DNA of 64,000 nucleotides from Capsicum annuum (Eukaryota > Streptophyta > Magnoliopsida > Solanales > Solanaceae), in the NCBI RefSeq assembly GCF_002878395.1, contig NC_061120.1, positions 112,528,601-112,592,600 on the forward strand. Reading direction: 5' to 3'. Position 1 is the stretch's first letter, and every line of letters begins with the position of its first letter. Positions 42,943 through 55,150 of this stretch are shown here, in pieces. The notes below the pieces were generated by a model. The model was not told the origin of the DNA and searched no databases. It saw nothing but the letters and a program-made list of their open reading frames with translations. A program made the position numbers and the translations under genes.

Positions 42943-44890
42943 TGTCACGACCTAAACAAGGTCCTAATCATGATGGGTATCTCAATCCCACCATGAGCCG
43001 GAGACCAACCCCCAAGGCAAACATTCAGAACATAGTAAAGACAAACAGTCGAAGAAAACCATAGATTGAAATGAATGTAGATAAATCAAGGACAGTCTAA
43101 GAACCACAACAACCATCAAACATACACTTTCCACAAAAGCCTCTAAAACCAAGATACCCAATAAGGTCGAGAAATGCCCCTGACCATGACAATGGAACTC
43201 TTTAATTCCTAAAATCTAAAAAACAACTAAAGTAATGGCAAAGCATTCTGAGAGATGGGGGCTCACTACTTCACAGCAACTCAATGGACAACCACACCAC
43301 CTAATGCTGCACAAGGGTAACAGAAAAGTCTTTGGACCTACATCATGAAATGGTGTAGCATCTTAGGACAGTCAGTGGGATAAGCACTGGCATATAACTT
43401 GGGAAAAGTGATAAAATAGTCCATGTCTAAGATCAGTCAAACCATATGAACACATTTATATATACATAAATAAGATGCTAGGATAGGGTAGAGGGACATA
43501 AACATGAGAGTTTTAAACCATTAACCTGGATTGTATAGCTCTATCCTACCTAAGGGAACCCACGGACTATATGGGTTTAGCTTTCGCTGCTAAAAGGGCC
43601 CCACTATGTGTAGCCGCTCAAATAAAGAAAATCTAAGAAAGAGACAAAGCCACCGAGGCTCCAATCATTGCAAAAATATTTATATTTTGTAAGTCATGCA
43701 AATGGTCATATAGAACCCTATGCCGCAAAATGTGATTTCCATTATTGGTCCCACTGAGGCCTTTACCTTTACAACGAGCTACCCAACCCCTTTAAAGCCC
43801 AAATTAAAACATTTGCACATAATCCCATATATTAACCCAAGATTCATTTATTAAGGAATTTACCATTTGGTATCATCATACCAATTATGCTTGCAAGCTA
43901 AATCTAATTATGTCTTTCCAAACCAATTAACCAATTTGACTCCCAAGTTTCATTTTAAATCCAAACTATGGCCATCAAGACCTTTCTAATATATTTATAT
44001 CCATTTGTCCATTAATGTAATGCAATAGTTCCAAAAGTGAGTTAAACCATGCAAATTCCATATTTAAAACCAAAGATTACAAAGATGGATTGAGGTTATT
44101 ACCATTATTACGCAAACATCCAACAAATTGGGGAAACTTATGTTCCCCATTCCAAATTACCATAAAATTGCACCCATTCCATCCCAAAAACCATTTACAA
44201 ACATGAATGATATATTCAAAGCATAGGAAAATAATTCCAATAGTAAATAACCAAAAGCCTTCAACCCAATTTCAAACCCTCAACTAAATCACATGAACAA
44301 TGATTAAAACAAATGTGTCTATAATAATATCAAGTTAGGGATGAGAGACTTGTCTGGAACACCAAAGATTTAGAGAGAAATCATGAATTACAACCTAGAA
44401 GTTTAATTCCTTATAAACCCTAGCTTTGTCTTACTCTAAGAGTTTAAGAGGATAAGAGTAAATTTGGTTAACTTATGTTAATAGGGTCCCTTAGATGTTT
44501 GAAGGTTGTGGGTATAGTGTAAAGAAAAGAAAATACCAAATTACCCTTGGTTAAAAATATGTTGGAAAAATAACTCTCAGTCATTTTAAGTCCAGTAATG
44601 ACTTGTGATGAATGGTCATGAATTGTCACCCAGACTCGTAGCCTGAGCAGAAACTTTGGGCATTCATAATATTATGGTCACAAGTCCCTCACCACGACTC
44701 TTGAACTTAACCTACGACCCATGGGTGTAGTCATAGTTATGACAGTGACCTAGGGCAACCTTCACTTGTTAGGCAATGAGTGGAATCATATGACTTATGA
44801 TGAGTCGTAACCGCTAATCACCTGAGTCGTTACTTGGGTAGTTCTCAATTTCACTTTAAGATATTAGAGTCCCAAACCTGGGGTATAACA
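42943..44890 (-). repeat. 5' LTR of gypsy E (1948 bp)
   Basis: Sense begins TGTTATACCCC at 44890 and ends GTCGTGACA at 42943. Homologous to 30472-32428 with many substitutions. The repeat cluster at 44580-44830 contains degenerate CGACTC/GAGTCG-type motifs. Confidence 0.88.
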
Positions 44891-44895
44891 CAATA

Positions 44896-45640
44896 TGAAT
44901 GAATTTTTTCACCTTATATTCTTTGGCTTCCATTTGCCGAGGTAATATATCTACAACAACGGTTGGAAAAGTGTTGTTCTCACAAAGGTTTCTATTATAA
45001 GAGCCAAGACTCATAATCAAATCAACTACCTCATTCTTTTCTTCAATCACCTCGCTCCCTAAGTTCCGCAATGCATCCAGCTTGAGGTCATCCATAAGAT
45101 TTGCCTTTATGGTGTTAGTCACCTCATCATCAACCATATCTATCACCAAAGCAACTTTTAAATCCCTTAGGTTATTTCATAGACTTACACACATTGAAAG
45201 AGACCTCTTTATTATTCACTTAAATCTTTATTTCACCATATTCAACATCCATTAAGGCTCTTTCGATATTCGAGAATAGAATACCAAGAATTATGGGGAC
45301 CTCGTGATCCATCTTGCAATCAAGAATAATAAAGTTGGATGGAAAGATAAAGTAGTCCACTTTCACAAGAATATCACATAACACTCCCACAGGCTTCTTA
45401 ATAGAACGATCATCTATTAAAAGCCTCATTTGGGTTAGTATAGGGACACCTAAACCTATCTTTTGAAACATGGAAAATGGAATCAAATTAATGTTTTCCC
45501 CAAGATCAAACAATGCTTTTCCAAATTTTTGCACCCCAATAGTGCAAGGAATCGTGAATGCACCCAGGTGAAGATATGGCTTTCCATTTTTTGACAAACT
45601 TTTTGAGCCTGATGCTTGGCATGGACCTATCGACATTTTA
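44896..45640 (-). pseudogene. Athila-like F protease and spacer, truncated
   Basis: Sense 45636-45220 encodes the Athila-type aspartic protease region: SKNGKPYLHLGAFTIPCTIG, ALFDLGENINLIP (Athila normally has DLGASINLMP), KPVGVLCDILVKVDYFIFPS, and DHEVPIILGILF. The downstream frame 45149-44896 corresponds to the spacer before RT (LPRQMEAKEYKVKKFIHI). RT never appears: the sequence passes into element E and resumes as integrase C-terminus at 30466. Confidence 0.82.
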
Positions 45641-46554
45641 GGATAGCACTGTATTATTTTGCATTCACATAAATTACTTTCTTCTTTGCCACCATTGTGC
45701 TAGACATATTATGGTACTACAATTGTGGGTTATCTCAATAGTTTCAACATGAATCATTTCTTTGTAACCAAGTTCTTCATTAATTTAGCATACCTGTGCA
45801 TCTCTTGTAAAGCTTTTAAAATTGGAATATTCACTGATAGGTTGTTAAATTTTGCAAGAAATATCTTGAACTTTGTATCATCTTCTTCCTTCTTGAGACT
45901 TTGTGGGAATAGGGCAGAATTTTCCTTTATGACAAAGGAATAATCAGATTTTTATTTGATTTGGAGAATTACCCTCCACCACTTTTAGAGCTTTCTTACT
46001 TTCACCCTTTTCTTCAACTATCTTTGTCTTTTCAACAATTGATGCATTGGTCTTTGGAATCCCATCATTAGACTTCTCTAGCCGCTTTTTCTTTTAATTT
46101 GCTTGTTTATCACTTATCCTTTTATTAGGGTCTTCATCAAAATCAACAACATCTTTACCAAGAGTTCAACCACTCCTAGTGACAATGGCTATGACGTGAG
46201 CATCATTCTTAAGATTAGTAACTATGTCACTAGGAAATCCACCCTTTGGCCTTGTATTAGATGAGCCAAGATTTGACCCACTTAAATTTCAAGATCTTTG
46301 ATATCAATCGAAGGAGATATCACCATTTGATTGAGTTTTGATAAATAAATTTTTAGGTCTCTTACCATCTTATCAATTCCTTCACTACCTATTATGATAC
46401 GACAAAGGATATATTTATTTTGGAACTTCTCCGAGTCAATAGAGCTTAACTCTTTACTTATATCATGAGGAGGTACGTAGCGATCATAGTTCCTATTTGT
46501 ATCTCTCCAATATTATTTTGTGTTACGCTAATCTCTATTAGGATCCTTTTCCTT
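45641..46554 (-). pseudogene. Athila-like F gag-protease linker
   Basis: Degenerate Lys/Glu-rich low-complexity region typical of the stretch between Athila gag and protease. No knuckle is recognisable and stops are frequent. Confidence 0.45.
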
Positions 46555-47460
46555 CTAACCTTGATTCCCACCTTGCCCTTGAAAGGTAGGGAGAGAACCC
46601 CTCATTTGGTTTGATAAGAAGCGAATTTCCTCCTTAAGAGAATCTAATTCCTCATCATCATAAGCTTTAGAAAACTTAGAAGTAATGACGTTAACTACTT
46701 TAAAAGGTGTGCCTATTATATTCTTGGTGAGAATATTAAGTTGAGTCGTCACTTTATCCATGTTCTACTCTTTTTCCTTATCATTTTGGTTTGCTCTTAG
46801 TGTACAAAAGAATTAGAGGGACACCCCACGACCACCTCAAAATATCTTGTGTGAAAACCTCTAAATTTCTTGGTCACTTGATATAACAAAGCCACTGCAA
46901 CACCATAAGATTGTTTGACAATAGATCCCTCGGTCGCATTATCGACTACCGTCTTATTTAATTGATCCAATGCCCTATAAAGAATCTGAAGAAGCATTTT
47001 ATCCAAAACATCATGGTTTAGGAATTGAATAATCTTATTGTTAAATCATTATCAAGCCTAATACAATGGTTTGATATTAAATTGGCAAAAATTAATGATT
47101 TCATCGTTTAATTGCAATATCCAAGAAGGAGGAAAGTACCTATCCTAAAATGATTTTGTGATCTCAACCCATAAGTGATAGATCCTACATGTAAATACCA
47201 CAACCATAAGAATGTTTCTCCCATCGATGAGAATGGAAAAAGATGCAAATGGATAGACTCCTGAGATATGTGGGCTATGTAAAATGGTGAGCACACATTA
47301 ATAAAATTCTTCAAGTGTAGATTCGTATCCTCATGTACTTGGCCTTCAAACGACCCTTTCATTTTAAGAAAATGAATAATCATACTAGTAACATAAAATA
47401 ATTCATTTCCTTCCGACGGTAAAATACATATAGCACTAGCTCAACCCATATTTCTGAGGT
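46555..47460 (-). pseudogene. Athila-like F gag, degenerate
   Basis: Sense 47383-47108 contains FEGQVHEDTNLHLKNFINVC, SIHLHLFPFSSMGET and WYLHVGSIT, matching the Athila gag core (GxPxEDPxxHLxxF...LFPFSL). 47006-46797 continues with LQILYRALDQLNKTVVDNATEG. 46761-46555 is the C-terminal part with a coiled-coil segment. Frames are broken between the blocks. Confidence 0.8.
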
Positions 47461-47639
47461 GATTCTCATCCTCGAGATGCACATCAAAAATACTATTATT
47501 ACTTCCGTGTTGTCTCATAGTATCGTGTATACCATTACCCTCACTTGATAAAGAACAAGAATAAAAAACAACATAAGATAAATACTACGGCTAATCCAAA
47601 GTGACTAAGGACACTACAAGAATGAAAAATATGTTTTAC

Positions 47640-47657
47640 TCCCCAACAATGACGCAA
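47640..47657 (-). other. Primer-binding site of Athila-like F
   Basis: Sense TTGCGTCATTGTTGGGGA, a mutated form of the Athila/Tat site TGGCGCCGTTGCCGGGGA, 5 nt inside the 5' LTR edge. Confidence 0.8.
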
Positions 47658-47662
47658 AAATT

Positions 47663-48950
47663 TGATGACACTCAAATTATAACCTTGAAGTGTAAGCAAT
47701 CATCATTAGTATAGTAACCCAGCCAAGGTTAGGGTTGAATACACAGGCAGTAAAGACAAGGATTTCAATACTCAAGAGTGTTAAAAGTCAACTAGGAGTT
47801 GACACGTAATGTGTGGTAAACAAATATGGAAGTAAAATAGGGAATTTGTTTGAATGTTTTTGAATTTAAAAATTTTATTGTTTGAGAATATGATCTCGAA
47901 GCTAGAAACAATTAGAGATTAATCAAGTGTCTATGGGACTTGTGGTTATGCCTTTCTAGGTGTAGGTTCATGCACGCGTATTTGATTATTTGTCCAAATT
48001 TAGCTAGAAGTAATGGATAGCCTAGATCTAGAGGGATTGCATCAATTTTTCAATAAAACACCAAATATCACAAATGGATTCTTTTAAACACCTTATAAGT
48101 GTAACAATTATACCAATCTATAGCCTCAATTAACATCCTTATGTATAAGATGTTATTAAATGAACTAATTCAAATTGTTGTTCACACCCATTCCTCACTC
48201 ATATCCCCTATATTAAGGATGATATGGGTTTTAAGTTAATTGGGGTTTACAACCCCCAATTCTTAGTTAAAATAAAGAATGAATGCAAAACTCATATTAA
48301 ATAGCTAATTAGAAAGAAAAATAAATCAAACCCATTCACCAATCACAACCTATTCAAGCATAACCCTAAGAAGAAGAATTAGTTATTCATAGAGAGAAAA
48401 AGTAGAGATATACCAAAATGTCCATCAAATTAATCCATAGAAAGTAAAGAGAATGCAAATCCCAAGTTTTAAGTTCAATGAATCTTTCATAGAAATTACT
48501 AATTCTTCACTTTAGAGTCACTTTAATGTTCTTTTCGCTCAAAAGTGGTACAATATTGTTCAATAATTATGGAAATAAGTTGAAAACCTCCAATTTTGCC
48601 CCAAATTCACGTTTACCATAATTTAAAAAAATGTCCACTACGATCTTGATCTACTTAAGTGGATCTAATGCAAATTTAGAGTAGATATAGAGAAGATGGG
48701 GTGTACCCTAGGTGCATATGGGGTTGTTTTGGCAATTTTGACCACCCACGCAAAAACATTGATGTGATCTTTAGGGCTTTTTTCTTTCATATTTGACTTT
48801 CCATAGACTTGAATGGATTTGTCATCTTCGTATTCAACCTTTACCTATACAAATAAGCATTATACCTAAAATTAAAACCAAAATAATGGAAAAGCATGAC
48901 AATTAAAGCTTAAAAGGGTTTTAAAAAGTAGTCAAATTAATGACTTATTA
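47663..48950 (-). repeat. 5' LTR of Athila-like F (1288 bp)
   Basis: Sense begins TAATAAGTC at 48950 (first G of TG mutated) and ends GTGTCATCA at 47663. It contains a roughly 180-bp segment (48215-48400) not present in the 3' LTR, with a short hairpin AATTGGGG...CCCCAATT at about 48238-48262. Confidence 0.85.
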
Positions 48951-51900
48951 GAGGAAGGGTTAGTAGAATTGGTGATCAAGATAGTAGAAGTGGACGTGGA
49001 GGTTGTGATAGGGCCCAACTTTTTACTATTCCATCTTATCCTAAGGAAAAAGCTTATGATGTTGTGATCACAACTACTATTATTCTCTTTGATCGTATGG
49101 CTTATGCATTATTTGATATCATGTCTACTTTCTTTTATATGTTTATGAAGTTTGTTTTGGGTTGGGATTTGGACTGTGAATTTCTTAATGCTCTTATGTA
49201 TGTGTCTACACTAGGTGGGGTGTCTGTGTATTGATCAGGTTTATAGGTCTTGCTTTGTTATGTTTATGGGGTATAAAACCTTGCCATACTTGGTAATTTT
49301 AGAAATGGAGTAGCTTGATATCATTATTGAGGATGAGTTGGTTGTCTTTATATCATGCCATTCTTGTTTTGTATACTAAAACGATCACTGTAGTGATGCC
49401 CGAGATAGAAAAGTTAGAGAAAGATAAATAATTTAAAGTTATTCCTATAAGAATTGTGTTAGTTATTCCTACCTTAAAATTAGTAAAGAAAAGGTACAGG
49501 GCATTTCTAGCCATCATTTGGAAGATAAATCTTTAGTCCCTCCTATTGCTTCAGTCCCAGTTATGTGTGAATTCTTAAAAGTCTTTCTTGATGAGCTTCT
49601 GGGTATATATCCATACCATAAGGTTGATTTCTGCATAAATTTTGAGCCAAGACTCAACCCATCTCTATCCCTCCTAATCATACTACACCAATAGAGTTAA
49701 GAGAGTTAAACTCTCAATTACAAGAATTATTAGAAAAGGGTTTTATTTCCCTAAGTGTTTCTCTTTTGGGTGCTTTTATTTTGTTTATGAAATAAAAGGA
49801 TGGTGCATGAAAATGTACGTAGACTACCACCAACTAAATAATGTAACCATTCACAACAAATATCCCTTGTGTAGGGTAGATAACATATTTAGCTAGTTGC
49901 AGGGAGTAGAAGTATTCTAAAAAATTAGTTTGAGGTGAGGTTTCATCATCTTAAGATTAGGGTAGAGGAAATCCCAAAGTCTATTTTTTGAACTTATTAT
50001 GGCATTATGAGTGTTTAGTCATGTCTTTTGGCTTGAATAGTTCCCCAAATTCTTTTTTGAATCTGATGAATGGGATATTTATGTCATTCTTTGATTAATT
50101 TTTTTATCATTTTTATAGTTGACATACTAGTTTACTCTAAGAGTGAGGAAGATGATGAAGCTTATTTCCTTACATTATTTGGCTTCTTAAGAAAAAGCAA
50201 CTATATGTTAAATATTCCAAGTGTGAGTTTGGTCTATCCTCAATATTCTTTTTGGGACACATGGTTTCTAAGAAAGGGGTTATGGTAGACCTGCAGAAGG
50301 TTAAAGATGTTAAGAATAAGGCAAATTTATAGTTTTATAAGGTTGGCCAGCTATTATTTTTTATTTGTTAAGAGGGTTGCTACCATTACTTCGCATATGA
50401 CCCACCTAAATTAGAAGGAAGTTCCATTTGTATGGGACGACAAGTGTGAGAAGAGCTTCCAAAAGCTCTAAACTTTGCTAACTTTGGTCCCAATCCTCAC
50501 CTTTTCTATTAAAGGTTAGGATTTTATTATGTTTTATGATTCCTCACGGTTGGGTTTAGGTTCTATTTTGATGTAGGATCAAAATGTGGTTGATTTTGAG
50601 GCAATTTAAGCTTTATGATAAAACTTACCCCCTACCACTTAGATTTGGCAGATATGGTGTTTCGTTTGAAGAGTTGGAGGCACTATATTTATGGAGTAAA
50701 GTGTAAGGTGTTCACCAATCACCACAGCTTGTAACGTGTGTTATCCAAGAGATATCTAAACCTAATATAGATTAGGTATATGGAGTTGATCAAGGACTAT
50801 GATATCACAATTCAATATCACTCAGGTGAGGCCAATATTATGGCTGATGCATTGACCTAGAAATTAGTGAGCATAGGAATCTTAGCCATGGCTGGAGGTG
50901 TTGAGGCACATATTGGCAAGAGAGGTAGAGTCTTTGGGTAATGATTTTCTAAGATTGTAAAAGACTAACAAAGGAGGGGTATTAACACATATGGAAGTCG
51001 AGTCCATATTCATCGACCAAATCAAAAGCATACAGTTCAAAGAAAAGAAGTTGAGCAACCATAGTGAGAAAATATTAAAAGGTGAGGCTATAGAGACCAT
51101 ACTTAATGAGGAAAGAGTGTTGAGGATTCAGTGGCACTTATATGTACCATGGGTGGGCAACCTGATTTAGACTATTCTTGCAGTGGCACATAGATCTAAG
51201 TACTCTATACATTCGGGGGCCACCAAGATATGTAGGGACCTGAGACAACTTATTGATGGCAAATAATGAAATAGTGCATTATAGATATTGTGACCACGTG
51301 TCAAAATTGCCAACAAGTATGAACATTTGAAACCTAGTAGTACATTTCAAAAAATGCCTATTCTAGAAGGAAAATAGAAAAGAATAACCATGGACTTTGT
51401 AATTGATCTTTCGAATACCCTATGAAAGTGCAACTCTATATAGGTCATTATTTATTGGTTGACTAATTCTGCTCGCTTCATCCCAAAAAGGGTAGATTAC
51501 AAGGCAGCTATGTTAGATAAAATTTATGTGAAAAAGATCGTAAGGCTTCATAGGGTACCTATTTAAATTATGTTAGGAAGAGGAACTTAGTTCATTTCTC
51601 AATTTTCTGAGAAATTCCCATCAAGTTTGGATTTTAGATTAGATGTAAGTACAACATTCTATCCCCAAATTGATGGTTAGTTAGAACAAACTATTCAAGT
51701 GCTTGAGGACATGATTTGCGCTTGTGTAATGGACTTCTAGGGTCTGTAGTACCAATATATACCTTTCTGTGGGTTCACCTACAATAATACCTACCACTTT
51801 GGTATTGAAATAGATTATTTTAAAGCTTTAAATGGTAGAAGATATAGGTATTAAATTGGATGGTTTGATGCACTTGAAGTTAGGTATTGGGGCACTAAAA

Positions 51901-52209
51901 AGCTTAAGGAATCGATAAAGAAGTTAAGGCTTAGACAAGAAAACCTCATAGTAGCTTAGAGACAGTAAAATAGTACAGACAATTAGCTGAGAGATGTTAA
52001 TTTTCAAAAAAGGGGAGAAGGTACTCTCAAAAGTGTTACCCACAAAGGGTGTAATGCATTTTGGAAAGAATAATGAGTTGAGGCTAAGATACATTAGACC
52101 CTTTGAGGTCTTTAAGGGAGTGGGATTAGTTTCCTATGAGCTATACTTTCCTCCTAGTAAGTCTAAGGTATACCTAATATTCTATGTGTCCATGCTAAAG
52201 AAGTATCAC
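48951..52209 (+). pseudogene. Gypsy element C protease-RT-RNase H-integrase, decayed
   Basis: Continues element C right of Athila F. Recognisable in order: protease flank GRGGCDRAQLFTIPS (about 48995-49035); RT palm where the catalytic motif reads FIVD (about 50110-50125) followed by ILVYSKSEEDD; RNase H end HYSGEANIMADAL-like (about 50818-50860); integrase with HSGATKICRDL (about 51213-51245), MDFVIDLS, SARFIPKRVDY; and the C-terminal module 51994-52209 with KGEKVLSKVLPTKGVMHFG and YVSMLKKYH. It stops abruptly there at LTR A2; the chromodomain and 3' LTR of C are absent. Dozens of stops. Confidence 0.8.
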
Positions 52210-55150
52210 TGTAGTGACCCTCCAGGTCATTTTCTGCATTTTTGCACTATTTCACCATTTAGAGCTTTCCCATAGCTTCCCTAAGCCATTTATAATTTGT
52301 TTGAGCTAACTTTTCAATTATTGGGAAATTTGTTTGGTTTTTAGGGCCAATTCACTTTTTTGAAGTTTTTGCTGTTGTAAATTAGGTATCGGGCTTAAAC
52401 TTTAGGTTGATGATAACGCTCAATCTACAGCTCTCGTGGGAGTGTAAAGCGGTCGTTAGCAAATATAGAACCCAACCTGGGTTGGGTATCGATCCCACAG
52501 AGAATAGCTTGGCCAACAAGCAAGAGAAATTACTAGACTTTTAGTGCAAGTCTCGTAGGAAAGGGGGGATTGTAGTATGTAACCAAAACAAGAATGTAAG
52601 AACTGAAAATAGCAAAATAAAGAGAGATTGTCACGTGTGTTGTAAACAATGAGAATTGAGGCGTTGGGGTTATGTCCACCTTCTGAGGTATACGTCTCTA
52701 TTGGCTATGAGTGTGTAGAGTCTTGACATGTAATTGCTTATAGAGAATTGTAGTCGATGGTAAATCCAAGCGTCTCTCGACCTAAACAAGGACTATTTCA
52801 CTTTAACTCTCTCGAGCTTAAAGCGTGACTAACGGTACGAATTCTCCAAGAAGTTAGTCCAGGTACGGCACTAGCTTTTTAATAGGAAAGGGTGTCCTAC
52901 TACCTTGACATTATCTCTTTTCCAGACAAATAACTTTTCTCTCGAACAAGTCAGATGTTAGACTGGCGTTGGTCTATGCGTCTTCTTTTCTAGACAAATA
53001 ACCTTTCTCTCGAACAGGTTAGATGTTAGAATGGCGTGTTCTTGTGTTTGAACCGCAAAGAATGTAGATTTAAGATGAAGAGAATAATGATATAAGCAAT
53101 ATACTTGTCTTGAACTCACAAACTCATAGCTATAGATAGTAACTCATTCGGCTTCCATAACCCCAACTAAGAGATTTAGTTACCCATGAATGCGAAGGAT
53201 ATCACGTTTTGCATGGTGGATGGCGTGAATAGTAGGTGTTTGGCGTGTGGTTTTAGTGATTCCGTAGCAAGTAACGATTCTCTTGTTGTGGAATTTAAGA
53301 GTAGAAGAATGAAGAATTGAGAATGGGTTGTAGGAAGATGTCTTAATTGTAAGGAGATGAATGAATTGTCAGAATGTCTCCCCCCCTTTTCTTCTTGAAA
53401 ATCTCTAACATGATAGGGTATTTATAATACTCCTATCCTACTCCTACTAAACTAATAAAATAAATAACCAAATCCTAATATACTAATGAAATCCTTGACC
53501 CAATTGTACTAGGGTAAGGTTACAAAATTATAATCCAAATAGAATGATGAAACACATAACCTAATTGCACTAGGTTAATGTATTATGGCAAAAATCCAGC
53601 TTTGTGTCTGTAAGTCCCAAAGTCTTCAGAAATGCTGTTTTAGCCCGGGACAGATTTTCCATGCAGCAGATTTAGTCCTTTATGCGTCCAGCTCCTTTCC
53701 ATCTCGTTTGTGAGCTTTCTTTTGCGTCAAGTAAGCCATAAATTGCTGTATTTTGCATCATTTATACCTGAAACTTTCCTAATCACATTTGTTAGCTCAT
53801 TTACAGGAAAAAGGACTAAAAGTGTACGAAATAGATAATTAGTTCTCGAAACTAGGCTAAAATATGGGCAAAATATATTGATATAGGCGCGTAATTTCGC
53901 CTATCATCAGTTGACAGTCATGTATTCTAATTTTGGTAGTTCTATCACTCTGGAATAATAATTTTATACTAGTCATACCCTTGTTTTGGGTCTCGAGGCT
54001 TCTAGACTCATTTTTTGCTATTGGGTGGATTTTGGTCAAAATGACCATTGGGTGTGGGACCTATATTTCATCCAGATAACCCCAAATGAAAATTCTAATA
54101 GTGTCATTAAATCCAGAATGTTGAATTTGGTAGGGTAGCATAGTTCGTTATGTTCACAATATTTCAAACAAATCTTGAGGGTCCGATCAGAGATTTGTCA
54201 CTTAGCTAAATCTGTGGGTGTGGCTTCATCTAGTCTTGGCCAAAAATGGCATTCGTGTGTGCGAAGGCCAAAATAATTGGCTATCGCAACCATGATGAAC
54301 TTGGTTGCATTCAAGAAGCCTAGGTTTATAGGCTATCACTATTGTAAGCTAGCTTTCACATTCACAAAGAGGATTCTCCAAACCAGACCAGATTTTCTTA
54401 TTTGTAATCATGGTGGACACACCATGTTCACAACGGTTAATCGAAGCCTCAATCTATATTCACAATGGGGTCCCCGCAATTATGAAGAAAGGACCCCTGG
54501 CACTATTAATAGTTGTGAAACCCAACCACTTCTGAGTTTATTTCATTTTCCAAGTCCATAAAACCTTAGAAGGCTTAGAGAAGTGTTGAGTTTGACCATT
54601 GGGATTTTAGGGTGTATTGGAGCGTGTGGTAGGGGCATTTTCTCTTCTAAATTTCTATTAGTTTCCATTAATTTCTTAATTAATCTTTCTATTTAAACCC
54701 AAACCTCTAGTTATTTATGGGCTAATTTGAGAGAGTATTTGCACTAAAGTTTCACCCATTTTTAGTGTAAATGATCCTTGAGCTTAGAGGGATGTTTTGG
54801 CTATTTCAAAGGGGTCATTCCACAAGCAAGCCCCACATAAGATTTTTAGCTTGATTTTGGATCCAAAGCATTTATATGGAATATGGGTATTGATGTTCTC
54901 GTGTTAATGTGTATATTATTATTTTTATATCATGGCATTGTGATGAGGCTTCATAGAAGGGAAAGGTTCCAATTTAGTGGACTTTGTCAGGCTCCATCGG
55001 TGTCCAGGTAGATTAGGCTTACTATTGATCTTGGGCGTATTTATACATCCAAGTTCCAACCATTATGTATGTACTTGTTCCATGAGCTAAAGATAGAAAA
55101 ATGTCTTGTGTTTGAGTTGAATTTATATCTCGAGCTAACGGATATGATTA
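52210..55150 (+). repeat. LTR A2, interrupted by an LTR-like insertion; 3' end uncertain
   Basis: Begins TGTAGTGACCCTCC at 52210 exactly at the end of the integrase module of C. It is homologous to 11186-12324 over about 1.1 kb (shared order of blocks such as AGAGCTTTCCC, CTCGAGGCTTCTAGACTCATT). Interrupted at 52408-53909. The 3' boundary is not visible; sequence after about 55150 belongs to element H. Open frame 54277-54561 inside it has no recognised domain. Confidence 0.55.
52408..53909 (-). mobile_element. LTR-like insertion I (1502 bp), probable solo LTR, Athila/Tat type
   Basis: Ends are inverted, TGATGATA at 52408-52415 and TATCATCA at 53902-53909. Architecture resembles the F LTRs: a block AACCCAACCTGGGTTGGG (about 52469-52486) sits about 60 bp from one end, as AACCCAACCAAGGTTGGGG does in F. 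It contains a 68-bp tandem duplication with unit starts near 52917 and 52985. No coding capacity. Flanks TAGGT and GTTGA do not form a convincing duplication, so a DNA transposon with 8-bp inverted ends cannot be excluded. Confidence 0.55.

Larger units (their letters stand above)
30472..44890 (-). mobile_element. Tekay-like gypsy element E, complete boundaries, inserted in F
   Basis: Perfect CAATA duplication at 30467-30471 and 44891-44895. LTRs 30472-32428 and 42943-44890, an exact tRNA-Met primer site inside the 5' LTR, a purine-rich tract inside the 3' LTR (sense AAGGAGGATATTAA), and degenerate gag, protease, RT, RNase H and integrase in minus sense. The element is 14.4 kb including the 5.6-kb element G inserted in its integrase. 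LTR ends differ at many positions, so it is old. Confidence 0.9.
24939..48950 (-). mobile_element. Athila-like element F with nested elements E and G
   Basis: Flanked by a perfect GAGGA duplication (24934-24938 and 48951-48955). LTRs at 24939-26057 and 47663-48950 read TGATAAGTC...GTCATCA in minus sense. A primer-binding site of the Athila/Tat type follows the 5' LTR. The remaining internal parts are gag, an Athila protease with the following spacer, a short integrase C-terminus, and a long 3' non-coding region. RT, RNase H and most of integrase were absent before element E inserted, since E's perfect duplication joins spacer directly to integrase C-terminus. Confidence 0.85.

Noticed and set aside
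54277..54561. 94-aa ORF inside LTR A2
   Set aside because: No domain; lies wholly in LTR sequence.
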